Shown: positions 25,816-34,108 of the stretch, piece after piece
How the letters are laid out: each line of letters starts with the position of its first letter
Numbering within the stretch: position 1 is the first letter of the stretch
Origin: DASSUW01 sp963792385
GTDB taxonomy: Bacteria > Actinomycetota > Thermoleophilia > Solirubrobacterales > Solirubrobacteraceae
Length of the DNA: 64,000 nucleotides
Assembly: GCA_963792385.1 (NCBI GenBank)
Contig: CAWBVZ010000012.1
Location: forward strand, 1,178,001-1,242,000
Direction of reading: 5' to 3'
The notes under the pieces: model-generated
Database searches by the model: none
Told to the model about the DNA's origin: nothing
What the model saw: only the letters and a program-made list of their open reading frames with translations
Position numbers and translations under genes: made by a program

Positions 25816-27279
25816 ATGCTGCGATTCGCGCCCATGACGATGCTCGTGCTGTTGATGGGGTTGGGGGGCGCCGCCGCCCCCGCCCAGGCCCTGCCGAAGG
25901 CGACCGCGATCAGCGCCGGCGGCGGCCACACTTGCGCGCTGCTCTCGGACGCGACGGTCAAGTGCTGGGGTAGGAACGGGAGCGGGCAGCTGGGCGATGG
26001 AACGCACACCCGGCGCCTGACGGCCGTCGCGGTGCGCGGTCTGGCCGGCGCGACGAGCGTGAGCGCGAGCTACGGCATGAGCTGCGCGTTGCTCGCGGAC
26101 GGCACTGCCAGGTGCTGGGGGAACAATCGCTCCGGCCAGCTCGGGGACGGGACGACGACCAGCCGGTCGGCGCCCGTCGCGGTCCAGGGCCTCACCGGCG
26201 CCGTCGCCGTCAGCGCCGGCGGATCCAGCGCCTGCGCCGTGCGGGTCGACCACACGGTTGTGTGCTGGGGCGACAACGCCAGAGGCCAGCTCGGCGTTGG
26301 AACGCGGGTGAGCAGTCCGACGCCAGTCGTCGTGCCCGGGCTGAACGACATCACCGCGGTCAGCATCGGCGATCAGCACGTGTGTGCGTTACATTCGAAC
26401 GGGACGGTGAGCTGCTGGGGCTGGAGCAGCCGGCTCGGTCCCGTCGAGGCCGCAGGCGACCGGCTGAGTCCGACGCTCGTGCCGAACCTGACCGACGCGG
26501 TCTCGGTAGGTGCGGACCCGTTCCAAAGCTGCGCCGTGACCGCGCGAGCCGTCGCCGAATGCTGGAAGGCGTACTCGCCGCCGACCGTCGTTCGCGGGTT
26601 CGCCAACGTGAACGCGTTCAGCTACAGCCGTGATGGCCAGCAGACGGAGCACAGCTGCGCGGTGATCGCCGGCGGCACGGTCAAATGCCAGAGCCCTTAT
26701 CCGTACATGGGACAGATCGGAATCGGCGTGACGCTGACCAAGCGGGTGGTCACGGTGGCCGGCCTGCACGGCGCCACGGCGATCAGCACCGCCAGCGTCT
26801 ACACGTGCGCCGTGGTGACCGGCGGCGCTGTCAAGTGCTGGGGTGCCAATGAAAGCGGGCAGCTCGGCGACGGGACGACGCTGACTCGATTTCGCCCCGT
26901 GTCGGTGCGGGGCATCGACAAGCCGGCGACGGGGAGGGCGACGCTCGACATGTTCGCCGGGCGATGGTTCGGTCACGTGCGGAGCCTGCGAATCACCTCG
27001 AGGGGGCGCGCGACCATGGATGTCAACATCGGCTGCTGCACCGACGTCATCAACCTGTCCTTCCGTTTGTCGCGGGTCCGTGGGACGTACTCGTCCGCTC
27101 TCGCTCGCGCCCGGGTCACGCGCGTGCACGTGTTCGAGAAAAGCCTCGTCGGCCGAGGGGGCGGGCCGCGTGTGGGACAGGTCGGGACGGTGCGGCTGAA
27201 GCGCGGGGTCATCACCGAGTCGTTCCAAGGCTGGAACTTCTGCGGCGAGAGCGCGCCGTCAGGCTACTGCGGGGCGTGA
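25816..27279 (+). CDS. Exported RCC1-repeat beta-propeller protein
   Basis: 487 residues with a signal peptide ending near AQA (about 25). Seven RCC1-type blades follow (about 30-370), each with a C-A-(L/V) and CWG-type cysteine pair, for example HTCALLSDATVKCWG and SGQLGDGT; blades four to six are degenerate. The last 110 residues form a separate cysteine-containing domain (MDVNIGCCTDVINLSFRLSR ... WNFCGE). A strong AAGGAGG ribosome site precedes the ATG. Probably extracellular binding or scaffold; no enzyme motif. It overlaps the next start by TGATG. Confidence 0.85.
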   Translation: MLRFAPMTMLVLLMGLGGAAAPAQALPKATAISAGGGHTCALLSDATVKCWGRNGSGQLGDGTHTRRLTAVAVRGLAGATSVSASYGMSCALLADGTARCWGNNRSGQLGDGTTTSRSAPVAVQGLTGAVAVSAGGSSACAVRVDHTVVCWGDNARGQLGVGTRVSSPTPVVVPGLNDITAVSIGDQHVCALHSNGTVSCWGWSSRLGPVEAAGDRLSPTLVPNLTDAVSVGADPFQSCAVTARAVAECWKAYSPPTVVRGFANVNAFSYSRDGQQTEHSCAVIAGGTVKCQSPYPYMGQIGIGVTLTKRVVTVAGLHGATAISTASVYTCAVVTGGAVKCWGANESGQLGDGTTLTRFRPVSVRGIDKPATGRATLDMFAGRWFGHVRSLRITSRGRATMDVNIGCCTDVINLSFRLSRVRGTYSSALARARVTRVHVFEKSLVGRGGGPRVGQVGTVRLKRGVITESFQGWNFCGESAPSGYCGA

Positions 27280-28310
27280 TGCGCGGCGCAACCATCGTCT
27301 CCTGGATCCTCGTCGCGAGCGTGTTCGCCGGCGGCTCGTCGCTCGCGTTCCCGTCCGCGGCACCAGCGGCCACGCACCTCACTGCCACGACCGCAACGGG
27401 GAAGATCGTGATCGCGCGCGGCGATGGCGGCGGCCGGCGTGTACTCGCCGACGGCTGGGAATCGTTCGTCTCACCCGACGGCGCGCGGGTCGCCGTGACG
27501 GATTTCGATCAGACCTCGGTCGGCCCGACCAACCACACGCTCAAACTCCTCGCGTCCGCCGGCGGCGCGCCGGCGCACGTGCTCGCGATCGAGTGCCTGG
27601 GCGTTCACTGGTCTCCCGACTCGACCAAGCTCGCCTGCGTCGACCGCCAGATCGCGACCGGCGCCGCTGGCCGACTGCTGGTGATCGACGCGGCCAGCGG
27701 TGCGGTGACGACCCTCGCCACGGGCTATTTCGACTCTCGCGTGAGCTTCTCGCCGGACTCGGCGCGGCTCGCATACGTGCAGTACACCGGCACCGCTACG
27801 AACAGAGGTGGGGCGCTGAAGACGGTCGACCTCGCGACGCTCGCGACGGCGACGCTCCAGCAGGGTGCGGCCGCTCCGGCCTGGGGTCCGCGCGCGATCG
27901 CCTTCAGCACCGTCAAGCCCGGCGGCCCCTACGGCATCAGGCTCAACGTCGCCGTCGTCAAGCCCAATGGCACTGGGTTTCGCCGGCTGACGCGGTTCCG
28001 TGCGAAGTTCCTGCAGAGCGGGTTATCGCCGGTCGCTTGGTCGGCGAACGGTAGGCGGCTGCTCGCGGCACTCGGTGGCCAGGACACGTGGCGGGCATAT
28101 GCGGTCAACCCGAAGCGCGGCGGGGCGCGCCTGATCCGCGCGTTCGTGACGCCGGCCGCCCTCAGCCGGGACGGCCGATTCGTGATCGGCGGCGACAACA
28201 CCGAGGACACCTTCGACCCAAGTCGCTCGAACATCGTGCGCGTTCCATGGACCGGCGGCAAGGCGCGCGTCCTGCTCCACCGTGCCGGGAGTCCGAGCTT
28301 CAGCGGCTGA
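27279..28310 (+). CDS. Exported TolB-like WD40/PD40 beta-propeller protein
   Basis: 343 residues with a signal peptide ending around PAA (about 30). PD40-type blades follow: VSPDGARVAVTD, WSPDSTKLACVD, FSPDSARLAYVQY, PVAWSANGRRLLAAL and LSRDGRFVIGG. The start shares one base with the upstream RCC1 gene (TGATG), so the two propeller proteins are coupled and likely act together outside the cell. No catalytic residues are evident. Confidence 0.82.
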   Translation: MRGATIVSWILVASVFAGGSSLAFPSAAPAATHLTATTATGKIVIARGDGGGRRVLADGWESFVSPDGARVAVTDFDQTSVGPTNHTLKLLASAGGAPAHVLAIECLGVHWSPDSTKLACVDRQIATGAAGRLLVIDAASGAVTTLATGYFDSRVSFSPDSARLAYVQYTGTATNRGGALKTVDLATLATATLQQGAAAPAWGPRAIAFSTVKPGGPYGIRLNVAVVKPNGTGFRRLTRFRAKFLQSGLSPVAWSANGRRLLAALGGQDTWRAYAVNPKRGGARLIRAFVTPAALSRDGRFVIGGDNTEDTFDPSRSNIVRVPWTGGKARVLLHRAGSPSFSG

Positions 28311-28333
28311 ATCGTTGCGAGGAGCACGGCTCC

Positions 28334-29167
28334 TTAGGCGTGAACCTGGTCGGCGGCCATCGCGTGTCGCCGCAGGAACCCCGCCATCGCTCGAGCGACG
28401 GGCTCGGGGCGTTGGATCTGCAGGAGATGGCCTACCCCGTCGATCGTGCACTCCTCGACGTGCGGGAGCGAGGAGCGGAGGAACTCGGCGATCTCCACCC
28501 ACAGCGGCTGGGTCTCCGCGCCGATCATGGATAGGACCGGCGTGCGAATGGCAGCAGCCTGCTCAGGCCCGAACGTCCAGTCGGCGACGGCGGGGAGCTC
28601 GACTCCGAAGAACGTGTCGGCGTCCGTGATCGACTGCGAGACGACACCCGGGATCCGCTCCTCGAGCAACGCTCGACACGGTTCCCAATCGAGGCCGCTT
28701 GCGGCGGTCACGAACATGGCGAACGCGGCCGAGTGGTCGCCGCTCGCGTATGCCTCGAACACGGGGGCGGCGGCTTCCAAGAACTGACCGCCGAGAGGCA
28801 ACGACACCAGCGTTGGCTCCAGCAGGGTGAGCGTGTGCACTCTCTCGGGGTGGTCGAGGGCCAGTTGGGCTCCGATCGACGCGCCGGTGGAATGGCCCGC
28901 GATGTGAGCGCGCTGGACACCAAGGTGGTCGAGCAGCGCCGCGGCGTCGGCGGCATGCTCTCCTATGCTCACCGGCGGTGGAGTGTGCGTGCTGCCGACC
29001 CAACCGCGCTTGTGGTACCGGATCAGCTGGTAGCCGTCTGCCAGCGCCGGCTCTGGCAGGAGCGGCACGAAGCAGTCGGCGATGAGCATGTCGATCAACA
29101 GCACGGGCTCGCCTGCTCCGCGCACCTCGTATTCCAGCTCTCCGCCGTTGACGTTGGCACGGTCCAT
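28334..29167 (-). CDS. Alpha/beta hydrolase
   Basis: 277 residues of alpha/beta-hydrolase fold. The nucleophile elbow is GHSTG (IAGHSTGASIG, about residues 94-98). The acid position appears as E in MIGAETQP instead of the usual aspartate, and the histidine is in DGVGHLLQIQRP. The N-terminal strand GELEYEVRGAGEPVLLI and the RYHKRGWVGS cap entry are typical. Cytoplasmic; substrate unknown. An AGGAGG ribosome site precedes ATG 29167. It diverges from the TPR protein with a 90-base gap. Confidence 0.86.
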   Translation of the reverse strand: MDRANVNGGELEYEVRGAGEPVLLIDMLIADCFVPLLPEPALADGYQLIRYHKRGWVGSTHTPPPVSIGEHAADAAALLDHLGVQRAHIAGHSTGASIGAQLALDHPERVHTLTLLEPTLVSLPLGGQFLEAAAPVFEAYASGDHSAAFAMFVTAASGLDWEPCRALLEERIPGVVSQSITDADTFFGVELPAVADWTFGPEQAAAIRTPVLSMIGAETQPLWVEIAEFLRSSLPHVEECTIDGVGHLLQIQRPEPVARAMAGFLRRHAMAADQVHA

Positions 29168-29257
29168 GAGTCCTCCTGGCTTGGCTTGATGGTGCTCAAA
29201 CCAGATGCGTGAGCACGTTCGATACGGCCGTAACAGTCGCGGTTACGGCGGCCTGCC

Positions 29258-31219
29258 ATGAGCGTCCAGCGCGCGCGAGAGGCGGCAGCGCGGGGAGGTT
29301 GGGAGGAGGCCTATGGCCTGCTGATGGAGGCGGACGCGAACGGCCTTGCCGACCGCGCCGATCTCCGGTTGCTCGGCGAGGTCGCCTACGCGGCCGGCCA
29401 TCTCGACGTGACGATCGAGGCGTGGGAGCGCGCGCACGCACTGTCGGCGCAGGCCGGCGACGTTGTAGCGGCGGCAGGCGCAGCGGTTCGCGTCGCGATG
29501 CACCTGCTGCTGGACACCGCGCTCATGGCACCGGTGCGCGGCTGGCTCGGCCGGGCGGACCGGCTTCTCCAGGGACAGCAGGAGGGGCCTGCGTACGCGT
29601 GGCTCGCGGCGGTCCGCGCGTACGAGCGGATGCTGACCGGTGACCTCCAGGGCGCTCGGCACTGGTCCGAGCGCGCGATCGCGGTGGGCTCGGGATGCGA
29701 CGCTGCTGCGTGCGCCGTCGGACAGGTGGCCGCAGCTCGGCTGCGGATCCTGGACGGCGAGGTCGAGGAAGGCCTTGCATTGCTCAACGAAGTTGGAGTG
29801 GCCGCGGTCTCCGGGGACCTCGATCCGCTCTCGACCGGCCTGGTGTATTGCGAGCTCGTTTGCGCGCTGCAGGGACTCGCGCAGTACGACGTCGCCGAGG
29901 AGTGGACCGAGGCGATGGAGCGGTGGTGCCAGACGAATGCCATCGGGAGCCTCCGTGGCCGCTGCCGCGTGCACCGCGCGGAGATCCTGAGGTTGCGCGG
30001 AGCATGCGACGACGCGGAGCGAGAGGCGCTGACGGCCTGCGATGAGCTGAGCCCGTATCTGCGACGGGAAATGGGATGGCCGCTCAGCGAACTCGGACGG
30101 ATCCGTCTGCGCAAGGGGGACGTCGAGGGCGCCGAGGAGGCCCTCCTGGCCGCCCATCGCGTTGGGTGGGAGGCCCAGCCGGGTCTCGCGCTGGTGCGTC
30201 TGGCGCAGGGAGACGTGGCCGCGGCGGCCGCCTCGATACGAGACGCGCTCGATCGTCCCTCGCGAGTCCCCTCGAAGGAGCTGCCACCCGACACCGAGCT
30301 GCAGCGCGCGCCCGTGCTCGAGGCGCAGGTCGAGATCGAGATCGCGGCCGGCGACCTCGACCGCGCGCGTGTGGCAGCCGACGAGCTCGAGCGCGTGGCC
30401 GCCCGATTCCAGAGCAAGGCGTTGGTCGCCGGTGCGACCTTGGCTCGCGGAAGGGTGCGACTTGCCGACGGCCACACGACGGAGGCGGAACAGTGTTGCT
30501 CGGAAGCCGTACGACTGTGGAACCAGATCGGCGCGCCTTATGAGGCGGCGCTCGCGCGGATGGTTCTCGCAGAGGCGCTGCGAGCCGGTGGCAGCGAGGA
30601 GCAGGCCGTTCTCGAGTTACAGGCTGCCAGGACGATCCTCGGGCGGATCGAAGCCGCGGCGATCCCCACCACGGACACCAGCGTCTTCCGCCGCGAGGGC
30701 GACTACTGGTTGGTGATGTTCGAGCGGCGCACGGTGCGCGTCCGCGACCTCAAGGGCATGCGGTATCTCGCGCAGCTCCTCGGCAATCCCGGCCACGAGT
30801 TCCACGTGCTGGACCTGGTCGCCGCGGAAACGGGACAGCGGACGGCACTCGGCGACGCGGGAGAGATGCTCGACGAGCGGGCCAAGACCGCCTACCGCCG
30901 CCGCCTCGTCGAGATCGAAGATGACATCGAGCAGGCGCACGCCCTCGGGGACGCGCGGCGAGAGGAGCAGGCCGACGCCGAGCGTGACTTCCTGATCCGA
31001 GAGCTCGCGCGCGCGGTCGGACTGGGTGGTCGCGATCGGCGGGCCGCATCGGACTCCGAGCGTGCTCGATCCGGTGTGACCCGCGCGGTGCGCCAGGGGA
31101 TAGCGCGGATCGGCGAACACCACCCCGAACTCGGTAGGCACCTCAGCGACGCTGTTCGCACCGGCACGTACTGCGCGTATGTGCCGGGTCCCGGCGCTCC
31201 CGTGGCGTGGACGTCGTGA
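29258..31219 (+). CDS. TPR-repeat protein with the C-terminal module of AAA/LuxR-type regulators
   Basis: 653 residues. Residues 1-470 are alpha-helical TPR-like repeats (for example EEAYGLLMEADANG, GHLDVTIEAWERAHAL). The C-terminal 190 residues start at FRREGDYWLVMFERRTVRVRD and include RAVGLGGRDRRA, SERARSGVTRAVRQGI and HHPELGRHLSDAVRTG, a module I associate with large actinobacterial AAA-ATPase/LuxR or cyclase regulators. No ATPase, cyclase or LuxR helix-turn-helix is present. It may be a stand-alone effector-sensing part. No clear ribosome site at ATG 29258. Confidence 0.75.
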   Translation: MSVQRAREAAARGGWEEAYGLLMEADANGLADRADLRLLGEVAYAAGHLDVTIEAWERAHALSAQAGDVVAAAGAAVRVAMHLLLDTALMAPVRGWLGRADRLLQGQQEGPAYAWLAAVRAYERMLTGDLQGARHWSERAIAVGSGCDAAACAVGQVAAARLRILDGEVEEGLALLNEVGVAAVSGDLDPLSTGLVYCELVCALQGLAQYDVAEEWTEAMERWCQTNAIGSLRGRCRVHRAEILRLRGACDDAEREALTACDELSPYLRREMGWPLSELGRIRLRKGDVEGAEEALLAAHRVGWEAQPGLALVRLAQGDVAAAAASIRDALDRPSRVPSKELPPDTELQRAPVLEAQVEIEIAAGDLDRARVAADELERVAARFQSKALVAGATLARGRVRLADGHTTEAEQCCSEAVRLWNQIGAPYEAALARMVLAEALRAGGSEEQAVLELQAARTILGRIEAAAIPTTDTSVFRREGDYWLVMFERRTVRVRDLKGMRYLAQLLGNPGHEFHVLDLVAAETGQRTALGDAGEMLDERAKTAYRRRLVEIEDDIEQAHALGDARREEQADAERDFLIRELARAVGLGGRDRRAASDSERARSGVTRAVRQGIARIGEHHPELGRHLSDAVRTGTYCAYVPGPGAPVAWTS

Positions 31220-31257
31220 GGGTGACGGGTTTGGTGGGCGTTGGACCACCACCGGCG

Positions 31258-31814
31258 ATGAGGCGCTCACTCGCCGTTCTGCTGGCTGCCGTGGCCGTCG
31301 GTGGCTGCGGAACCAACGAGGACGTCGACGCGGCGTCAGGACCTTCCTCGTCGGCTGAGCGGCGGGCCGAGCCCCAGCCCGAGCCGGGTTTCGATCCGGA
31401 TGATCCGGCGTTGTCGACGATCCCGGAGAGCGACGCGTCGCGGCGAGCGTTGATGAGGCGCATCGGCAACCGCACCGAGCGGACTCTGAGATCCTCAACG
31501 GCGGGTTCTGGCAGCTTTGGGAGAACTCCTCGGGGGCGGTGGCGGGCGATCTCGTGCAAGCCGCCGAGTTGGTCGGCTCCAACGAATTCGCGGACATCTT
31601 TCGCGACGCGCAGTCGTTGTGGCCCGGCGGCCGGATCCCTCGTGAACTCGCGCGGCGCCGTGAGCTGCTCGAGCGCATTCCAGACGACAAGCTCGTCGCG
31701 CTGGACGAGCGATACGCCGCCACCCAGTACAGCCGCAAGACCGCCCTGGCGCTCGTCCTGGGCGGCTACATCCGGGACCACCTCGACCAGTCATGGCCTA
31801 GCGCGCGTCCTTGA
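31258..31814 (+). pseudogene. Lipoprotein with DMP19 (DUF4375-like) domain, frameshifted
   Basis: The N-terminal part (from ATG 31258) has a lipoprotein signal ending AVGGC with C17 and a plausible body to about 31480 (PDDPALSTIPESDASRRALM). The conserved DMP19-like stretch EILNGGFWQLWENSSG and LVGSNEFADIFRDA lies in another frame, open from 31404 and ending at TGA 31812. Joining RTER to DSEILNGG near 31480-31490 needs one extra base, so a single-base deletion (natural or sequencing) splits the gene. The intact product would be an exported lipoprotein of about 186 residues of unknown function. Confidence 0.65.
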
Positions 31815-32183
31815 TCAGTCGTCGTACGGCTTGTAGCGGTGGTGCAGCATGAGGTCGTTGCCTTCCGGGTCGCTGAAGAACGCCATGTGGCACACGCCCG
31901 TGTCGAGCACGTCCCCGAAGAACTGCACGCCCTTGCCCTCGAGCTCCGCCCTTGCGGCGGGGACGTCGTCGACGCCGAGGGGCAGCGGATTGCCCTTCTG
32001 CGGATGGAACGGCATGCCTACCGCCTCCGGCGCCCAGATGCCCACGCACGTGTCGCCCGCCCAGAACTCGTACTCGGCGTGGTCGTCGGGGCGTAGGGCG
32101 AGCACGTCGCGGTAGAACGCCCGCGCCCGGTCGGGATCCTGGGACGGGATGCCGATGAAGTCGACTCGCTTGATCACGCTCAT
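31815..32183 (-). CDS. VOC family protein (glyoxalase/bleomycin-resistance fold)
   Basis: 122 residues forming one VOC module of paired beta-alpha-beta-beta-beta units: KRVDFIGIPSQDPDRARAFY at the N-terminus, and CHMAFFSDPEGNDLMLHHRY at the end. Metal-site residues typical of glyoxalase I are only partly evident. Enzymes of this fold act as isomerases, dioxygenases or drug-binding proteins. Start ATG 32183 follows AGGGTG; a GTG nine bases upstream is also open. It precedes the nitrilase operon end in a tail-to-head layout on the same strand. Confidence 0.82.
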   Translation of the reverse strand: MSVIKRVDFIGIPSQDPDRARAFYRDVLALRPDDHAEYEFWAGDTCVGIWAPEAVGMPFHPQKGNPLPLGVDDVPAARAELEGKGVQFFGDVLDTGVCHMAFFSDPEGNDLMLHHRYKPYDD

Positions 32184-32216
32184 CGGTCGCACCCTAGAGG
32201 GCGCGTGCTGCTCGCG

Positions 32217-33140
32217 TCAGCCGCCGGCGAGCGAGCCGTAGACGTCCGGGCGCCGCGTCCGCAGGAACGGGAACAGCTCGAGCCAGTCGCTCCCCTGGTC
32301 GAGGTCGAGATCGGCGACCAGCACGGCCGGCTCGTCGCGCGGCGCCTGGACGAGAACGCGGCCGTAGGGGTCCGAGATGAACGACGAGCCGTAGAAACGC
32401 AGCGGCGGCTCGCTGCCGGTGCGGTTGACGGCGATCATGAACAGCCCGTTCGCGATGCCGTTCGCGGTGATCACGCGTTCCCACAGCGGCTGCGTGTCGA
32501 GGTCGGGGTGGTCGGGCTCGGAGCCGATCGCGGTCGGGTAGACGAGGATGTCGGCGCCGCGCAGGGCATACGCGCGCGCGAGCTCCGGGAACCATTGGTC
32601 CCAGCACGTCGGGAAGCCGAGGCGAGCGTCGCCGATCGTCGCCACGGGGAACGGCTCGGGGTCCATCGCCGGGCGGAACCAGCGATCCTCGTGATAGCCG
32701 GCAGTCTCCGGGATGTGGAGCTTGCGCGTGCGCACGACCAGCTCGCCCGAGGGGTCGGCCACGATCGCGGTGTTGAAGCCGAGGCCGCCGTCGTCGGCGC
32801 GCTCGTAGAGCGACGCGTGGACGTGGATCCGGTGCTCGCGGGCGAGCCCCGAGACGAAGGTCGCCGTCGGCCCAGAGGCGAGCGGCTCCGGCGCCGCGTT
32901 CCCGTTGACCGGGCCTTCCGCCGACGCGGCGAAGTACGGCGAGAGCGTGAGCTCCTGCAGGCAGACGAGTCGCGCCCCCTCACTGGCGGCCAGTGCCACG
33001 CCCTCGGCGAGCGCCGCCCGGTGCTCGTCGGCGTCCGGGTGCCAGCGCTCCTGGACCGCCGCGACGCGGAACGGTGCCCGCCGCGCCGGCTCGACCCGGG
33101 CGGGCGACGTGGGAACGCCGAACGATGTCAGGACCTTCAT
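32217..33140 (-). CDS. aguB: Carbon-nitrogen hydrolase, N-carbamoylputrescine amidase family
   Basis: 307 residues of the nitrilase superfamily. The catalytic triad is E63 (CLQELTLSPYF), K140 (TRKLHIPE) and C179 (FPTCWDQWFPE). LHIPE, the CWDQWFPE box and VYPTAIGSEP are characteristic of N-carbamoylputrescine amidases, which release putrescine, ammonia and CO2. It overlaps the agmatinase-family stop by ATGA, so it is the last gene of the LacI-controlled operon. Because an agmatine deiminase is not present, the true substrate may be another carbamoyl or ureido amine. Confidence 0.88.
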   Translation of the reverse strand: MKVLTSFGVPTSPARVEPARRAPFRVAAVQERWHPDADEHRAALAEGVALAASEGARLVCLQELTLSPYFAASAEGPVNGNAAPEPLASGPTATFVSGLAREHRIHVHASLYERADDGGLGFNTAIVADPSGELVVRTRKLHIPETAGYHEDRWFRPAMDPEPFPVATIGDARLGFPTCWDQWFPELARAYALRGADILVYPTAIGSEPDHPDLDTQPLWERVITANGIANGLFMIAVNRTGSEPPLRFYGSSFISDPYGRVLVQAPRDEPAVLVADLDLDQGSDWLELFPFLRTRRPDVYGSLAGG

Positions 33141-34108
33141 GCGCCCATGTGCCCGTGAGCGTGGGCGTAGAGCATCTGCGAGATGACCTCCCACACGAGC
33201 CGCGCGGTGATGCCGCTCGGGTCGTAGACGGGGCACAGCTCGACGTTGTCGACGGCGGTCAGGCCGCGCTCGCCGATCAGCTTGCCGACGCGGATGATCT
33301 CCGCGCCCGTGAACCCACCCGGCTCGGGGCCGGTGGTGCCGGGCGCGAACGCGGAGTCGATCGAGTCGGTGTCGAAGGTGACGTAGACGCCGTCGACACC
33401 GTCCCAGACGTGGTCGAGCGCCTCCGTCATGACCGCGTCGATGCCGCGCTCGCGGACCGTCGCCATCGGATAGACGGGGATGCCCCGGTCGCGCACCGCC
33501 GTCCACCACTCGCGCACGTTGATCGTGCCGCGGATGCCGATGATCGCCATGTTGTCGACGCTCAGGTTCGGCAGCTCGGTCGCGCGCACCAGCCCGTTGC
33601 AGTTCGTCTGCAGCTCGCCGCCGATGTCGACGCCGGCGTCGAGGTGGGCGTCGATCTGCAGGTAGCCCATCTTCCGGTCCGGCCCGAGGTGCTCCGACAG
33701 CGCGCGGGCGCCCGGGATGCAGAGCGAATGGTCGCCACCGATCGTGATCGGGATCGCGCCGGCCTCCAGGATCGTGCGGATCTCGGCCTGAACGAGCTCG
33801 TGCGTGCGCACGACGTTGCCGATCGCCAGCGGGCTGTCGCCGCAGTCGACCATCCCGTAGGCCTCGAACAGGTCGATGTCCCACTCGAACGACCACGGGA
33901 AGCACATGTTGGAGGCGATCCGCAGGCCGCGCGGGCCGTTCGCGGAGCCCGGGCGCTCGATCGCGGCGTTCGCGCCGTCGAACGGGAAGCCGAGGAACGC
34001 GGCCCTGGCGCCGCTGCCGGCCAGCTCGGCGGTCGGGACGTGGGGCGCGCCGAGCATCGATACGACCCCGCTTGTGATGGAGGCGAAGCCTCCGCCCGGT
34101 GCGCTCAC
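33137..34108 (-). CDS. speB: Agmatinase/ureohydrolase family protein
   Basis: 323 residues of the arginase/agmatinase superfamily. The dimanganese site is complete: H127 in GGDHS, D153-x-H155-x-D157 in QIDAHLDA, and D246-x-D248 in TFDTDSIDSAFAPGT. PEPGG follows as in agmatinases and guanidinobutyrases. The reaction removes urea from a guanidino compound in the cytoplasm; agmatine, guanidinobutyrate or a related amine are candidates. GTG start 34108 overlaps the permease stop (GTGA) and its own stop overlaps the amidase start. The symbol reflects family only. Confidence 0.88.
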   Translation of the reverse strand: MSAPGGGFASITSGVVSMLGAPHVPTAELAGSGARAAFLGFPFDGANAAIERPGSANGPRGLRIASNMCFPWSFEWDIDLFEAYGMVDCGDSPLAIGNVVRTHELVQAEIRTILEAGAIPITIGGDHSLCIPGARALSEHLGPDRKMGYLQIDAHLDAGVDIGGELQTNCNGLVRATELPNLSVDNMAIIGIRGTINVREWWTAVRDRGIPVYPMATVRERGIDAVMTEALDHVWDGVDGVYVTFDTDSIDSAFAPGTTGPEPGGFTGAEIIRVGKLIGERGLTAVDNVELCPVYDPSGITARLVWEVISQMLYAHAHGHMGA

